Origin: Dinoroseobacter shibae DFL 12 = DSM 16493
GTDB taxonomy: Bacteria > Pseudomonadota > Alphaproteobacteria > Rhodobacterales > Rhodobacteraceae
NCBI RefSeq assembly: GCF_000018145.1
Contig: NC_009952.1
Span: forward strand, 1,550,001 to 1,614,000
DNA length: 64,000 bases
Reading direction: 5' to 3'
Positions within the stretch are counted from its first letter, which is position 1. Each line of letters starts with the position of its first letter. The position numbers and the translations under genes are program-made. This document shows, piece by piece, positions 39,662 to 49,989 of the stretch. The notes under the pieces are model-generated. The model was not told where the DNA came from and ran no database searches. It saw only the letters and a list, made by a program, of their open reading frames with translations.

Positions 39662-40558
39662 GTGGCTAGATCCATGACCGGTTTCGCCACCCGGGAAGGC
39701 AGTTTCGAGGACTGGACCTGGACCTGGGATATCCGCGCCGTGAACGGTCGCGGGCTCGACGTGAAACTGCGCCTGCCGGACTGGCTGCCCGGGCTCGACC
39801 GCGCCGTCCGCGCCCGGATCGCGAAGGCCGCAAAGCGTGGCAACATCTCCGTCGCCCTGCGCCTCAATCGCGCCTTCGGCAGCGGTCAGAGCGTGAATGC
39901 CGAAGCGCTCGACGCTGCCCTGCGCGCCCTGTCGGACCTGACGCTGCGCGCCGATCAGGCGGGGGTGCAGCTGTCGCCTCCCAATGCACTGGATTTGCTG
40001 AACTTTCGGGGCATATCCGAGACCGCGCCCCTGTCCGACGAGGCGCTTTCATCGCTGCAAGCCGCGCTGCTGGTTGACCTCGACGCCGCCTTGCCGGCCT
40101 TTGTCGAGAGCCGCGAGCGCGAAGGGGCCGCCACCGCGGCGGGGCTGACCGAGGCGCTGGACCAGGTCGCGGGGCACCTTGCCACCGCGCGCCGTCTTGC
40201 CAAGGCCCGGCGCGACACCCAGGCCAGCCGCCTTAAAACCGCCACCGCGCAAATCCTCGAAGCCGCGGGCGAAGGCGCGCCGGACCCCCAGCGCATCGCC
40301 CAGGAACTGGCCCTTCTGTTCGTAAAGGCTGACGTTGCGGAAGAGTTGGACCGCCTCGACACCCATGTCTCCAGCGCCTGCGAAATCCTTAACGCGGACG
40401 CCTCCATGGGCCGCAAGCTGGACTTTTTGATGCAGGAATTTAACCGTGAGGCGAACACGCTCTGCTCGAAATCCGCCGATGCCGCGCTGACGCAGGTGGG
40501 GCTGGATCTCAAGGTGCTGATCGACCAGATGCGCGAACAGGTCCAGAACCTCGAATAG
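39662..40558 (+). CDS. YicC-family endoribonuclease
   Basis: 298 aa. N-terminal [13 protein letters not shown] and the C-terminal DUF1732 block ([56 protein letters not shown]) define the YicC family, which cleaves RNA. GTG at 39662 is the start; the family begins MxRSMTGFA. No strong Shine-Dalgarno, in an AT-rich leader. It precedes gmk by 66 bases, an association found in many Proteobacteria. Confidence 0.93.
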   Translation: MARSMTGFATREGSFEDWTWTWDIRAVNGRGLDVKLRLPDWLPGLDRAVRARIAKAAKRGNISVALRLNRAFGSGQSVNAEALDAALRALSDLTLRADQAGVQLSPPNALDLLNFRGISETAPLSDEALSSLQAALLVDLDAALPAFVESREREGAATAAGLTEALDQVAGHLATARRLAKARRDTQASRLKTATAQILEAAGEGAPDPQRIAQELALLFVKADVAEELDRLDTHVSSACEILNADASMGRKLDFLMQEFNREANTLCSKSADAALTQVGLDLKVLIDQMREQVQNLE

Positions 40559-40624
40559 CGCGGTGGTTGCCCTGCGCGGCGCAACCTCCTATGCAACGGC
40601 ACGAAGACGAACGAGGGGGCGTCC

Positions 40625-41278
40625 ATGACCATCCACTCCGCGCGCAGGGGGCTCTTGATCATCCTGTCCTCACCATCGGGGGCTGGAAAATCCACTCTGG
40701 CCAAACGGCTGATCGCCTGGGATCCGACCCTGTCCTTCTCGGTCTCCGCCACCACTCGCGCGCCGCGTCCGGGCGAGGTGGACGGCACCGATTACCACTT
40801 CCTCGACGAGAATGCCTTTCGCGACCTGGTCCACACGGGCGGCATGCTGGAACACGCTCATGTCTTCGGAAACTTCTACGGCAGCCCCATGGCCCCGGTA
40901 AAACGCGCCATCGACGGTGGCCGCGACGTTCTGTTCGACATCGACTGGCAAGGTGCGCAGCAAATCCGCAACTCGGACCTGGGCAAGCACACCCTGTCGG
41001 TCTTCATCCTGCCGCCCTCGATCAAGGAGTTGCGCCGCCGGCTGGAAACCCGGGGCCAGGACACGCCCGAGACCATCGGCAAGCGCATGCAGAAAAGCTG
41101 GGACGAGATCAGCCATTGGGACAGCTACGATTACGTCCTGATCAACGAGGATATCGACGAGACCGATGCGCGGCTGAAATGCATCGTGTCGGCCGAGCGG
41201 ATGCGCCGCGCCCAGCAACCGGGTCTGCAGGCCCATGTGCGCGCCCTGCAGGAAGAGTTCGAGAAGGAAAGAACATGA
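40625..41278 (+). CDS. gmk: Guanylate kinase
   Basis: 217-aa enzyme phosphorylating GMP to GDP. P-loop [19 protein letters not shown]-binding [20 protein letters not shown], then [14 protein letters not shown] and [20 protein letters not shown]. Length usual for Alphaproteobacteria. Its stop overlaps the next start by 4 bases. Confidence 0.96.
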   Translation: MTIHSARRGLLIILSSPSGAGKSTLAKRLIAWDPTLSFSVSATTRAPRPGEVDGTDYHFLDENAFRDLVHTGGMLEHAHVFGNFYGSPMAPVKRAIDGGRDVLFDIDWQGAQQIRNSDLGKHTLSVFILPPSIKELRRRLETRGQDTPETIGKRMQKSWDEISHWDSYDYVLINEDIDETDARLKCIVSAERMRRAQQPGLQAHVRALQEEFEKERT

Positions 41279-41799
41279 TCTATGCCCTCGACGGCATCGC
41301 CCCGCAATTCCCCGCCTCCGGCAACTACTGGGTCGCGCCGGACGCCAATCTGATCGGCAAGGTCGTTCTGGAAGAGGCCAGCTCCGTGTGGTTCGGCGCC
41401 ACCCTGCGCGGCGACAACGAGGAAATTCGCCTCGGGACCGGCTCCAATATCCAGGAAGCCTGCGTATTGCACACGGACATGGGCTTCCCCCTCACGATCG
41501 GGACGAACTGCACCATCGGGCACAAGGCGATCCTCCACGGCTGCACCATCGGCGATGGCAGCCTGGTCGGCATGGGCGCCACGATCCTGAACGGCGCCCG
41601 CATCGGCAAGGGCTGTCTGATCGGTGCGGGCGCGCTGGTGACCGAAAGCAAGGAGATCCCGGACTTCTCCCTCGTGATGGGCGCACCGGGCAAAGTGGTG
41701 CGCACCCTCGATGAGACGGCGCAGGCCGGGCTGCTGGAATCGGCCACCGGCTACCAGGCCAACATGCGCCGCTTCCGGGCGGGCTTGACCGCGCTCTGA
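41275..41799 (+). CDS. Gamma-class carbonic anhydrase-like hexapeptide protein
   Basis: 174-aa left-handed beta-helix protein (PaaY/YrdA type). Metal-binding His lie in [20 protein letters not shown] and [19 protein letters not shown]; the [18 protein letters not shown] motif is typical. It may bind zinc or iron and hydrate CO2, but many members have unproven activity. Translationally coupled to gmk. Confidence 0.9.
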   Translation: MIYALDGIAPQFPASGNYWVAPDANLIGKVVLEEASSVWFGATLRGDNEEIRLGTGSNIQEACVLHTDMGFPLTIGTNCTIGHKAILHGCTIGDGSLVGMGATILNGARIGKGCLIGAGALVTESKEIPDFSLVMGAPGKVVRTLDETAQAGLLESATGYQANMRRFRAGLTAL

Positions 41800-41902
41800 G
41801 ACTGTTGCGCGGAAGCCGCAGTTTGGCCGGCCGCGGCTCGACACATCGTCTTGCGATTCGAAAATCAGAGAGAGACGACCCCGACCGGGCCGCCGCGATC
41901 GG

Positions 41903-42325
41903 TCAGTGCCCGCTGGCCATTTGCGCAGCCCGCGGATCGCTGATGATCCGGAACTGGATGTGGCCCGCGAATTCCCGGATTTCCCGCTCGATCAGGCCGG
42001 GATTGGGCAGGTCCGGTCCAACCGCCCACAATTCTCCGAAGAACCCGGCGAAGGACAGGGCCTCGGCCACATCGACGATATCGAAACCTTCGGAAAAGAG
42101 AGGCGCAACAACAACTTCCGGCCGGAACTTATCAAGAAGCGTCTCATTGAGCGCCGCAAAATCGACCGATTGGATCAGCAGGTCTTCCGTCGCGGCATTA
42201 CGCGCGACCACCGCATGCTGGCAATCTGACAGTTGCAGATAAAGTGCCACACGCGCCGTCTTGAGATCCCCGTTCAAATTGGCTGGAGTCCCCATTGCCA
42301 AACGGCCTTCGTAGTCATCGTGCAT
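41903..42325 (-). CDS. Conserved-looking protein of unknown function
   Basis: 140 aa from the ATG at 42325 (GGGGGA upstream); 42376 and 42295 are other in-frame starts. The sequence alternates strands and helices: TARVALYLQLSDCQHAVVA, NETLLDKFRPEVVVAPLFSE, DIVDVAEALSFAGFFGELWA, reminiscent of a Rossmann- or receiver-like fold, without the acidic pocket of response regulators. Ends with a short IISDP tail. It is divergent from phoR with a 160-base gap. No family recognised. Confidence 0.65.
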   Translation of the reverse strand: MHDDYEGRLAMGTPANLNGDLKTARVALYLQLSDCQHAVVARNAATEDLLIQSVDFAALNETLLDKFRPEVVVAPLFSEGFDIVDVAEALSFAGFFGELWAVGPDLPNPGLIEREIREFAGHIQFRIISDPRAAQMASGH

Positions 42326-42433
42326 GGACAAAAGATCCCCCTTGGATCCCTCGGGATCCTTTCTCCGACTGCGCACCGTCTTTCCCTAACCCAACGGAAA
42401 TGTGACTCAAGCGCCCGGGAAAGAAAAGCGGCT

Positions 42434-42463
42434 TGTTATGGCCCAGCCCATCGCAGAATAGTC
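42434..42463 (+). promoter_or_regulatory. Possible phoR promoter
   Basis: TTGTTA (42434-42439), 18 bases, then AATAGT (42458-42463), about 25 bases upstream of the phoR ATG. Reasonable sigma-70 spacing; moderate match. Confidence 0.35.
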
Positions 42464-42487
42464 CGCGCAACATTATGAGGACGCTCC

Positions 42488-43549
42488 ATGGATCAGGCCG
42501 AGCTTTCCGAAATCGTCTCGGGCATTCCAATTCCGGCCTTTCTGATTGCCGGAAATGCCCGGGTCCAAACGATGAATACTGCTGCGAATGCCCTGTTCGG
42601 GGCAGAGGTACAAGGGCGCCATTACGTGACAGCCCTGCGCCAACCGGCGATCCTGCGCGCGATCGAGGAGGCGCTGCGCACGCGCAGCCGGACCACCGGC
42701 CATTACACCGTGTCGGGCGATGTCAGCGACCAGCGCTTCCGCGTCACCGCCGCCCCCCTCGGCCCCGACGCGGTGTCGGGCATCCTCGTCTGTCTCGAAG
42801 ACATCACGCCGCTCTACGAGGCAGGGCAGATGCGCCGGGATTTCGTCGCCAATGTCAGTCACGAGCTGCGCACTCCGCTGACCGCTCTGATGGGCTTCAT
42901 CGACACGCTCCAGGGGCCCGCGCGCGACGATGCCGCCGCGCGGGCGCGGTTTCTCGGCGTCATGGCCCGCGAGGCAGGGCGGATGAACCGACTGGTGGGG
43001 GATCTTCTATCCCTCAGCCGGGTGGAGTTCTCCGAAAGACAAAAGCCCGAGGACCGGATCAAGCTGTCGGACGTTCTGCGCGCCTCCCGCGCCATGCTCG
43101 CCCCAGAGGCCGGGCAGGACGCGGTGCATCTCGATCTCGGGGCCGGGGAGGGGCAGAGCGACATTGTCTTGGGGGAGGCCGACCAGCTGCGCCAGGTCTT
43201 CAACAATCTGATCGAGAACGCCCTGAAATACGGCGGCGCCGAGTCGCCGGTCGAGGTGCGCCTGTCGCTGACCGACCAGGATCCCTACCTGCGCAGCCCC
43301 GCGGTGCGGGTCGATGTGCGCGACCACGGCCCGGGAATCGCCGCCCATCACATTCCCCGCCTGACCGAGCGATTCTACCGCGTGGACGAGCACCGGTCCC
43401 GCGAGCTGGGCGGCACCGGTCTGGGACTGGCCATCGTGAAACATATCGTGCAACGCCACCGCGGCCGCCTCGCCATCACCAGCGAGCCGGGCGCAGGCGC
43501 CTGTTTTTCGGTGATTATTCCCACCGCCGGGGCGGCACCGCGCAGCTAG
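42488..43549 (+). CDS. phoR: Phosphate-regulon sensor histidine kinase PhoR
   Basis: 353-aa kinase for PhoB. A PAS domain (1-110) leads to the H-box with H125 (DFVANVSHELRTPLTALMGF), then N-box LRQVFNNLIENALKYGG, G1 VRDHGPGIA and G2 ELGGTGLGLAIVKHIV. Unlike E. coli PhoR there is no N-terminal transmembrane segment, so it is probably soluble and receives the signal through PhoU and Pst. GAGGA precedes the ATG. The gene starts the phoR-pstSCAB-phoU-phoB run. Confidence 0.93.
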   Translation: MDQAELSEIVSGIPIPAFLIAGNARVQTMNTAANALFGAEVQGRHYVTALRQPAILRAIEEALRTRSRTTGHYTVSGDVSDQRFRVTAAPLGPDAVSGILVCLEDITPLYEAGQMRRDFVANVSHELRTPLTALMGFIDTLQGPARDDAAARARFLGVMAREAGRMNRLVGDLLSLSRVEFSERQKPEDRIKLSDVLRASRAMLAPEAGQDAVHLDLGAGEGQSDIVLGEADQLRQVFNNLIENALKYGGAESPVEVRLSLTDQDPYLRSPAVRVDVRDHGPGIAAHHIPRLTERFYRVDEHRSRELGGTGLGLAIVKHIVQRHRGRLAITSEPGAGACFSVIIPTAGAAPRS

Positions 43550-43591
43550 TCGCGCCCTGCCACGACCCCCTGCCGCCACGTCAGCAGGCGC

Positions 43592-43620
43592 CGTCATAAA
43601 AGCGTTACAAAATTTTAACA
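43592..43620 (+). promoter_or_regulatory. Pho box (three half-sites) upstream of pstS
   Basis: Three 7-base units spaced by 4 bases: CGTCATA (43592-43598), CGTTACA (43603-43609) and TTTAACA (43614-43620). This is the 11-bp periodic PhoB site. It lies 82 bases upstream of pstS, so pst is induced by phosphate starvation through PhoB. Confidence 0.75.
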
Positions 43621-43701
43621 AAAGCATCGCACGCGACCCATAGAAGCGCGGTTGAGCGTCCAGGAAAAGGCGCCTCGGGATCAACCTAGGAGAGCATCGT
43701 C

Positions 43702-44727
43702 ATGCATTCTGTCAAACTCGCAGCAACCGTCGCCGCCGCCGCGCTTGTCGCCGCGTCCGCCGCCGCCGCCCGCGACCAGGTCCAGGTGGCCGGGTCCTCT
43801 ACCGTGCTGCCCTATGCCGCCATCGTCGCCGAAGCCTTCGGCGAAAACTTCGACTTCCCGACCCCGGTCGTGGAATCCGGAGGCTCTTCGGCGGGGCTCA
43901 AGCGGTTCTGCGAAGGCGTGGGCGAGAACACCCTCGACATCGCCAATGCCTCCCGGCAGATCCGCGACGCCGAGGTCGCCGTCTGCGCCGAAAACGGCGT
44001 GACCGAGATCATCGAAGTCCGCATCGGCTATGACGGCATCGTCTTTGCCTCTGACATCAACGGCCCGTCCTTCGCCTTCACCCCCGAAGACTGGTACAAG
44101 GCGCTCGCCGCCGAGCATTTCATCGACGGCGAACTGGTCGCCAACAGCCTCGAGACGTGGGACCAGGTCAACCCCGACTTCCCCGCCCAGCCGATCCAGG
44201 CCTTCGTGCCCGGCACCAAGCACGGCACCCGCGAAGTGTTCGAGGAAAAGGTGATCCTGCAGGGCTGCCAGGATGGCGGCTTCTTCCAGGCGATGTTGGA
44301 TGCGGGCGTCGATGAGGACACCGCCGAAGAGAAGTGCATGTCCCTGCGCACCGATGGCCGCTCCGTCGATATCGACGGCGATTATACCGAGACCCTGGCA
44401 CGCATCGCCAGCGACACCAACGGTATCGGCGTGTTCGGCCTGGCGTTCTACGAGAACAACACCGACAAGCTGCAGGTCGCGACCATGAACGGCGTCGTGC
44501 CCACCACCGAGGCCATCGCCGCCGGCGATTACCCGGTGTCGCGCCCGTTGTTTTTCTACATCAAGAAGGCGCATATCGGCGTGATCCCGGGCCTGCAGGA
44601 ATTCGCGGAGTTCTTCGTTGCCGACGAGATTGCCGGCCCCGACGGCCCGCTGGCCGCCTATGGCCTCGTCTCGGACCCGGCCCTGGGCGAAACGCAGACG
44701 CTCGTGGCCTCCGGCCAGTCCATGTAA
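43702..44727 (+). CDS. pstS: Phosphate ABC transporter substrate-binding protein PstS
   Basis: 341-aa periplasmic phosphate-binding protein. Signal peptide of ~23 residues (Ala-rich, cleavage before RDQVQVAGS). Binding motifs: VAGSSTVLPYAAIVAEAFGE, VESGGSSAGLKRFCEGVGEN, DIANASRQIRD, and the GTKHGTREVFEEKVI loop. Preceded by a Pho box and followed by a hairpin. First gene of the high-affinity Pst importer. Confidence 0.95.
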   Translation: MHSVKLAATVAAAALVAASAAAARDQVQVAGSSTVLPYAAIVAEAFGENFDFPTPVVESGGSSAGLKRFCEGVGENTLDIANASRQIRDAEVAVCAENGVTEIIEVRIGYDGIVFASDINGPSFAFTPEDWYKALAAEHFIDGELVANSLETWDQVNPDFPAQPIQAFVPGTKHGTREVFEEKVILQGCQDGGFFQAMLDAGVDEDTAEEKCMSLRTDGRSVDIDGDYTETLARIASDTNGIGVFGLAFYENNTDKLQVATMNGVVPTTEAIAAGDYPVSRPLFFYIKKAHIGVIPGLQEFAEFFVADEIAGPDGPLAAYGLVSDPALGETQTLVASGQSM

Positions 44728-44741
44728 ACCCCGATCCCGGG

Positions 44742-44780
44742 ACCGGAGGGGCCGCCACGCCCCTCCGGTTCCTCTTCTTT
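44742..44780 (+). terminator. Hairpin between pstS and pstC
   Basis: Perfect 11-bp stem ACCGGAGGGGC (44742-44752) / GCCCCTCCGGT (44759-44769), loop of 6, then a pyrimidine run (TCCTCTTCTTT). It probably attenuates transcription so that PstS exceeds the membrane components. Confidence 0.65.
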
Positions 44781-44798
44781 GCCCCGACGTGAGGTTCC

Positions 44799-46268
44799 AT
44801 GCCGGTTTTCTGGATACTCGTGACCGTTCTGGCGCTCGCCGTGCTCGGCTATGTGCTGGGACGCGCCCGCGCCATGGCCTCCTCCGGGGGGGATTTGCGC
44901 GAATTGCACTCCCTGCCGAACTACTACGGCATGAATGTGGCGCTCTTCACCACCGCGCCCGCGCTCATGGTGCTGGTGGCCTGGATGCTGGTGCAGCCCG
45001 GCATCATCGAAAGCCGCGTGGCCTCGATCATCCCCGATACCGCCATCGCCGCCGATAGCAGCCTCGGCCTCGTGATGTCCGATGTGCGCCGCATCGCCGA
45101 CGGGCTCGATGCGGCCGTGGCACAAGGCAGCATGACCGACGAGGACGCCCGCAGCCTGCGCGCCGACGCCACCGATATCCGTCAGGTGCTCGGCACCGTG
45201 GGCGTCGCCCTGGGCAGCGATGTCGACCCCGCCACCCTGCGCGCCGCACAAGCCTACCGGGCGGCCAGCGCCAGCCTCGGCACCTGGATGACCGTGATCG
45301 TGCTCGGCATCGCGCTGGTCGGGCTTGGCCTGTCCTGGCTGCGCACCAACCGCGATTTCCGCGCCCGCAACACGGTCGAGACAGCCATTCTCGGCCTGCT
45401 GATGCTGGCTTCCACCATCGCGATCCTGACCACGCTGGGGATCATCCTGTCGATGTTGTTCGAGACGCGGAACTTCTTCAGCCAGTATCCCTGGACCAGC
45501 TTCTTCTTCGGCACCACCTGGGATCCCAGCTTTTCGGGCCGGGGCGGGGCATCGCAACTGTCGATCCTGCCGCTTCTCTGGGGCACGCTCTATATCTCGT
45601 TCATCGCGCTGCTGGTGGCCGTGCCCATCGGGCTCTTCGCGGCGATCTACATGTCGGAATATGCCGGGCCACGCGTCCGCGCCATGGCCAAGCCCCTGAT
45701 CGAGATCCTCGCGGGCATTCCCACCATCGTCTACGGTCTCTTTGCGCTGATCACCGTGGGCCCGCTTTTGCGGGACTACTTCGCGCAACCCATGGGGCTC
45801 GGCTCCTCCAGCTCCAGCGTGATGACCGCGGGCCTCGTGATGGGCATCATGCTGATCCCGTTCGTCAGCTCGCTGTCGGACGACATCATCAACGCCGTGC
45901 CGCAATCCATGCGCGACGGCTCCCTCGGGCTGGGTGCGACGCATTCCGAAACGATCAAGCAGGTCGTCGTACCCGCCGCCCTGCCGGGCATCGTGGGGGC
46001 GATCCTGCTGGCGGCCTCGCGCGCCATCGGCGAGACCATGATCGTGGTGCTCGGGGCAGGGGCGGCGGCCAAGCTCGACCTCAACCCGTTCGAGGCGATG
46101 ACCACCGTGACCGTCAAGATCGTCAGTCAGCTGACCGGCGACACGGATTTCGCCAGTCCCGAAACCCTCGTGGCCTTCGCCCTCGGCCTGACGCTCTTCG
46201 TGATCACTCTGGGGCTGAACGTGCTGGCCCTCTACATCGTCCGCAAATACCGGGAGCAGTACGAATGA
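44799..46268 (+). CDS. pstC: Phosphate ABC transporter permease PstC
   Basis: 489-aa inner-membrane permease, longer than E. coli PstC (319) because of an extra N-terminal ~200 residues with two more membrane segments and a periplasmic helix region, as in other Alphaproteobacteria. Core motifs: LSILPLLWGTLYISFIALLV, PIGLFAAIYMSEYAGPRVRA, IEILAGIPTIVYGLFALITV and LPGIVGAILLAASRAIGETM. Overlaps pstA by 4 bases. Confidence 0.93.
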   Translation: MPVFWILVTVLALAVLGYVLGRARAMASSGGDLRELHSLPNYYGMNVALFTTAPALMVLVAWMLVQPGIIESRVASIIPDTAIAADSSLGLVMSDVRRIADGLDAAVAQGSMTDEDARSLRADATDIRQVLGTVGVALGSDVDPATLRAAQAYRAASASLGTWMTVIVLGIALVGLGLSWLRTNRDFRARNTVETAILGLLMLASTIAILTTLGIILSMLFETRNFFSQYPWTSFFFGTTWDPSFSGRGGASQLSILPLLWGTLYISFIALLVAVPIGLFAAIYMSEYAGPRVRAMAKPLIEILAGIPTIVYGLFALITVGPLLRDYFAQPMGLGSSSSSVMTAGLVMGIMLIPFVSSLSDDIINAVPQSMRDGSLGLGATHSETIKQVVVPAALPGIVGAILLAASRAIGETMIVVLGAGAAAKLDLNPFEAMTTVTVKIVSQLTGDTDFASPETLVAFALGLTLFVITLGLNVLALYIVRKYREQYE

Positions 46269-47617
46269 GCGACGCAAGCCTGCCCGGCGCGGTACCTGTG
46301 CCGAAGACATCCTCGCTCCTGGTGCAGGACGCGCGGACCGCGAAACGCAACGCCGCCGAGGCCCGGTTCAAGATGTACGGCCTGGCCGCCGTGATCACCG
46401 GCATTCTCGCGCTGGTGCTGCTCTTGGCCTCGATCCTGTCGAACGGCCTCAGCGCATTCCAGCAGACTTATGTCACGCTGGAGATCGCGCTGCCCGAGGA
46501 CAAGCTCGACAAATCCGGCACACGCGACCTGGAAGTGATGCGCAAGGTCTCGACCTTCGGCTACGCGCCCCTGATCGCCACCGCGATGGAGGCCAAGCTG
46601 GCCGAGGCGGGGATCGAGATCGAGGGGCTGACCGCCAAGGACGCGGGCGCCATCATCTCCAAGGACGCCCCGGCGCAACTGCGCGACTTCGTGCTCGCCA
46701 ACCCGCAGGTCGTCGGCACCACCCAGACCTTCGAGCTGCTGGCCAATGGCCGCATCGACGGATACCTCAAGGGCCGCGTGTCCATGGAGAGCGCCTCGCT
46801 CGACAAGAACGTCTCGCCCGCGCAACTGCAGCTGACCGATGCACTGCTGGAGGAGGGGGCGCTGGAGAAGCGCTTCAACTGGGGCTTCTTTACCAATCCC
46901 GACGCCTCCGGCCAACGCCCCGAGGCCGCGGGGCTCGGCGTGGCGATCATGGGCTCGCTCTACATGATGATGATCGTGCTGTGCCTGGCGCTGCCCATCG
47001 GCGTTGCGGCCTCGATCTATCTTGAGGAATTCGCGCCAAAAAACCGGCTCACCGACCTGATCGAGGTGAATATCTCAAACCTCGCGGCGGTGCCGTCGAT
47101 CGTGTTCGGCATCCTCGGGCTCGCGATCTTCATCAACTTTGCGGGCCTGCCGCAATCGGCCCCCATCGTCGGCGGGCTGGTGCTGACCCTGATGACCCTG
47201 CCGACGATCATCATCTCGACCCGCGCGTCCCTGAAATCCGTGCCGCCCTCGATCCGCGATGCGGCCCTCGGCGTGGGGGCGTCGAAGATGCAGGCGGTGT
47301 TCCACAATGTCCTGCCGCTCGCCGCCCCCGGCATCCTGACGGGCACGATCATCGGCCTCGCGCAGGCCTTGGGCGAGACCGCGCCGCTCCTGCTCATCGG
47401 CATGGTGGCTTTCGTGCGCGAATACCCCGCCGCCCCGCCCGAGGGCTTTTTCGATCCCGCCTCGGCCCTGCCGGTGCAGATATACAACTGGACGCAGCGT
47501 TCCGATCCCGCCTTTGTCGAGCGTGCCTCGGGCGCGATCATTGTGCTGCTCGTCTTTTTGCTCATCATGAACGCCGTCGCGATCCTTCTGCGCCGCCGGT
47601 TCGAGCGTCGCTGGTAA
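46265..47617 (+). CDS. pstA: Phosphate ABC transporter permease PstA
   Basis: 450-aa inner-membrane permease, again long with an N-terminal DUF3333-like region (about residues 30-220). Core motifs: [60 protein letters not shown] and [20 protein letters not shown]. Six main membrane segments in the C-terminal half. Coupled to pstC, 16 bases before pstB. Confidence 0.93.
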   Translation: MSDASLPGAVPVPKTSSLLVQDARTAKRNAAEARFKMYGLAAVITGILALVLLLASILSNGLSAFQQTYVTLEIALPEDKLDKSGTRDLEVMRKVSTFGYAPLIATAMEAKLAEAGIEIEGLTAKDAGAIISKDAPAQLRDFVLANPQVVGTTQTFELLANGRIDGYLKGRVSMESASLDKNVSPAQLQLTDALLEEGALEKRFNWGFFTNPDASGQRPEAAGLGVAIMGSLYMMMIVLCLALPIGVAASIYLEEFAPKNRLTDLIEVNISNLAAVPSIVFGILGLAIFINFAGLPQSAPIVGGLVLTLMTLPTIIISTRASLKSVPPSIRDAALGVGASKMQAVFHNVLPLAAPGILTGTIIGLAQALGETAPLLLIGMVAFVREYPAAPPEGFFDPASALPVQIYNWTQRSDPAFVERASGAIIVLLVFLLIMNAVAILLRRRFERRW

Positions 47618-47633
47618 CACAAGGAGCGACCCC

Positions 47634-48427
<794 letters not shown>

Positions 48428-48428
<1 letters not shown>

Positions 48429-49141
48429 TGGTCATCGACAACGCACATATCGCCTCGGCCTTCGACCGCGACCTAGAAGCGATCCAGGCCCTCATCATGA
48501 AGATGGGCGGCATGGTGGAGGAACAGATCATCGACGCCGCCCGCTCGCTGGCCGAACGGGACGAGGATCTGGCCGAAACCGTCCGTACCCGCGACAAGCA
48601 GATCGACGCGTTGGAAGAGCAGATCAACGAAGAGGCCGCGCGCCTCATCGCCCTGCGCGCACCCACCGCGGGAGATCTGCGCGTGGTGCTGACAGTGATC
48701 AAGATGAGCGCCAATCTCGAACGCATCGGCGATTACGCCAAGAACATGGCCAAGCGCACCTCGATCCTGGTGCAGCTGCAGCCCGTGGGCAATTCCGCGG
48801 CTTCGCTGAAACGCATGGCACGCGATGTCGAGATGATGCTGCGCGATGCGCTCGACGCCTACCTGCGGCTCGATGTCGAGATGTCCGAGGCGATCCGCAT
48901 GCGCGACCAGGAAGTCGACCAGATGTACAATGCGCTCTTCCGCGAATTCCTGACCCACATGATGGAAGACCCGCGCAACATCACCGCCTGCATGCACCTG
49001 CATTTCATTGCCAAGAATATCGAACGGATGGGCGATCACGTCACCTCCGTGGCCGAGCAGGTGATCTACATGGTCACCGGCGAGCTGCCCGACGAGGACC
49101 GGCCGAAGCAGGATCGCACCAGCTTGGACGCCCAGGGGTAG
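48428..49141 (+). CDS. phoU: Phosphate signalling protein PhoU
   Basis: 237-aa double three-helix-bundle protein with the two PhoU metal motifs (EAARLIALRAPTAGDLRVVL; NITACMHLHFIAKNIERMGD). It links the Pst transporter to PhoR, keeping PhoB inactive when phosphate is ample. ATG at 48428 overlaps the pstB stop; the frame is open upstream but as a shadow. Confidence 0.96.
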
Positions 49142-49145
49142 GCCC

Positions 49146-49832
49146 GTGTCCGACCAACCCACCGTTCTTGTGGTCGAGGATGAACCGGCACAGCGCGACG
49201 TGCTGTGCTACAACCTCGAGGCCGAAGGCTTTCGCGTGGTCCAGGCCGAGAATGGCGACGAGGCCATGGTCATGGTCGAGGAAGAAACCCCCGACATCAT
49301 CGTGCTGGACTGGATGCTGCCGGCGGTCTCGGGGATCGAGGTCTGCCGCCGCCTGAAATCCCGCCCCGACACCCGTGCGATCCCGATCATCATGCTCTCG
49401 GCGCGCTCCGAAGAGGTCGACCGGGTGCGCGGGCTGGAAACCGGGGCCGACGACTACGTGGTCAAACCCTACTCGGTGGTGGAGCTGATGGCCCGGGTGC
49501 GCGCGCAACTGCGCCGGGTGCGCCCGGCGACGGTGGGACAGCAATTGCGCTACGACGACATTCTGCTCGACGCCGAGAGCCACCGGGTCTTCCGCGACGA
49601 CCAGGCCCTGAAACTCGGGCCCACCGAGTTCCGCCTGCTGGCGACCTTCATGGAAAAACCGGGCCGCGTTTGGTCGCGCGAGCAACTGCTCGACCGGGTC
49701 TGGGGGCGCGACATCTATGTCGATACCCGCACCGTGGACGTCCATATCGGTCGGCTGCGCAAGGCGCTGTGCCAACACGGCGGTACCGACCCGGTGCGCA
49801 CCGTGCGCGGGGCAGGCTACGCGCTCGGCTGA
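49146..49832 (+). CDS. phoB: Phosphate-regulon response regulator PhoB
   Basis: 228-aa OmpR-type regulator. Receiver with D12/E13 pocket, phospho-acceptor D55 (IIVLDWMLPAVSG) and K in YVVKPYSVVEL; winged-helix C-terminus with LGPTEFRLLATFMEKPGRVW and RTVDVHIGRLRKAL. GTG start four bases after phoU. It would bind the Pho box upstream of pstS. Confidence 0.96.
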   Translation: MSDQPTVLVVEDEPAQRDVLCYNLEAEGFRVVQAENGDEAMVMVEEETPDIIVLDWMLPAVSGIEVCRRLKSRPDTRAIPIIMLSARSEEVDRVRGLETGADDYVVKPYSVVELMARVRAQLRRVRPATVGQQLRYDDILLDAESHRVFRDDQALKLGPTEFRLLATFMEKPGRVWSREQLLDRVWGRDIYVDTRTVDVHIGRLRKALCQHGGTDPVRTVRGAGYALG

Positions 49833-49989
49833 GCGCCCGGCGCCTTCCCGCCGACCGCGCAACTTTCGCACCCGCGCAGGGCAGGGGCCTTGATCCCGCC
49901 CCGAGCGATCTCCAAGTCTTTGCCAGACAGGCGCGGATCCCGGCACCGCCACGGTGCCCGCGACCTGGGGCCCAGGACCCGACGCCCCC

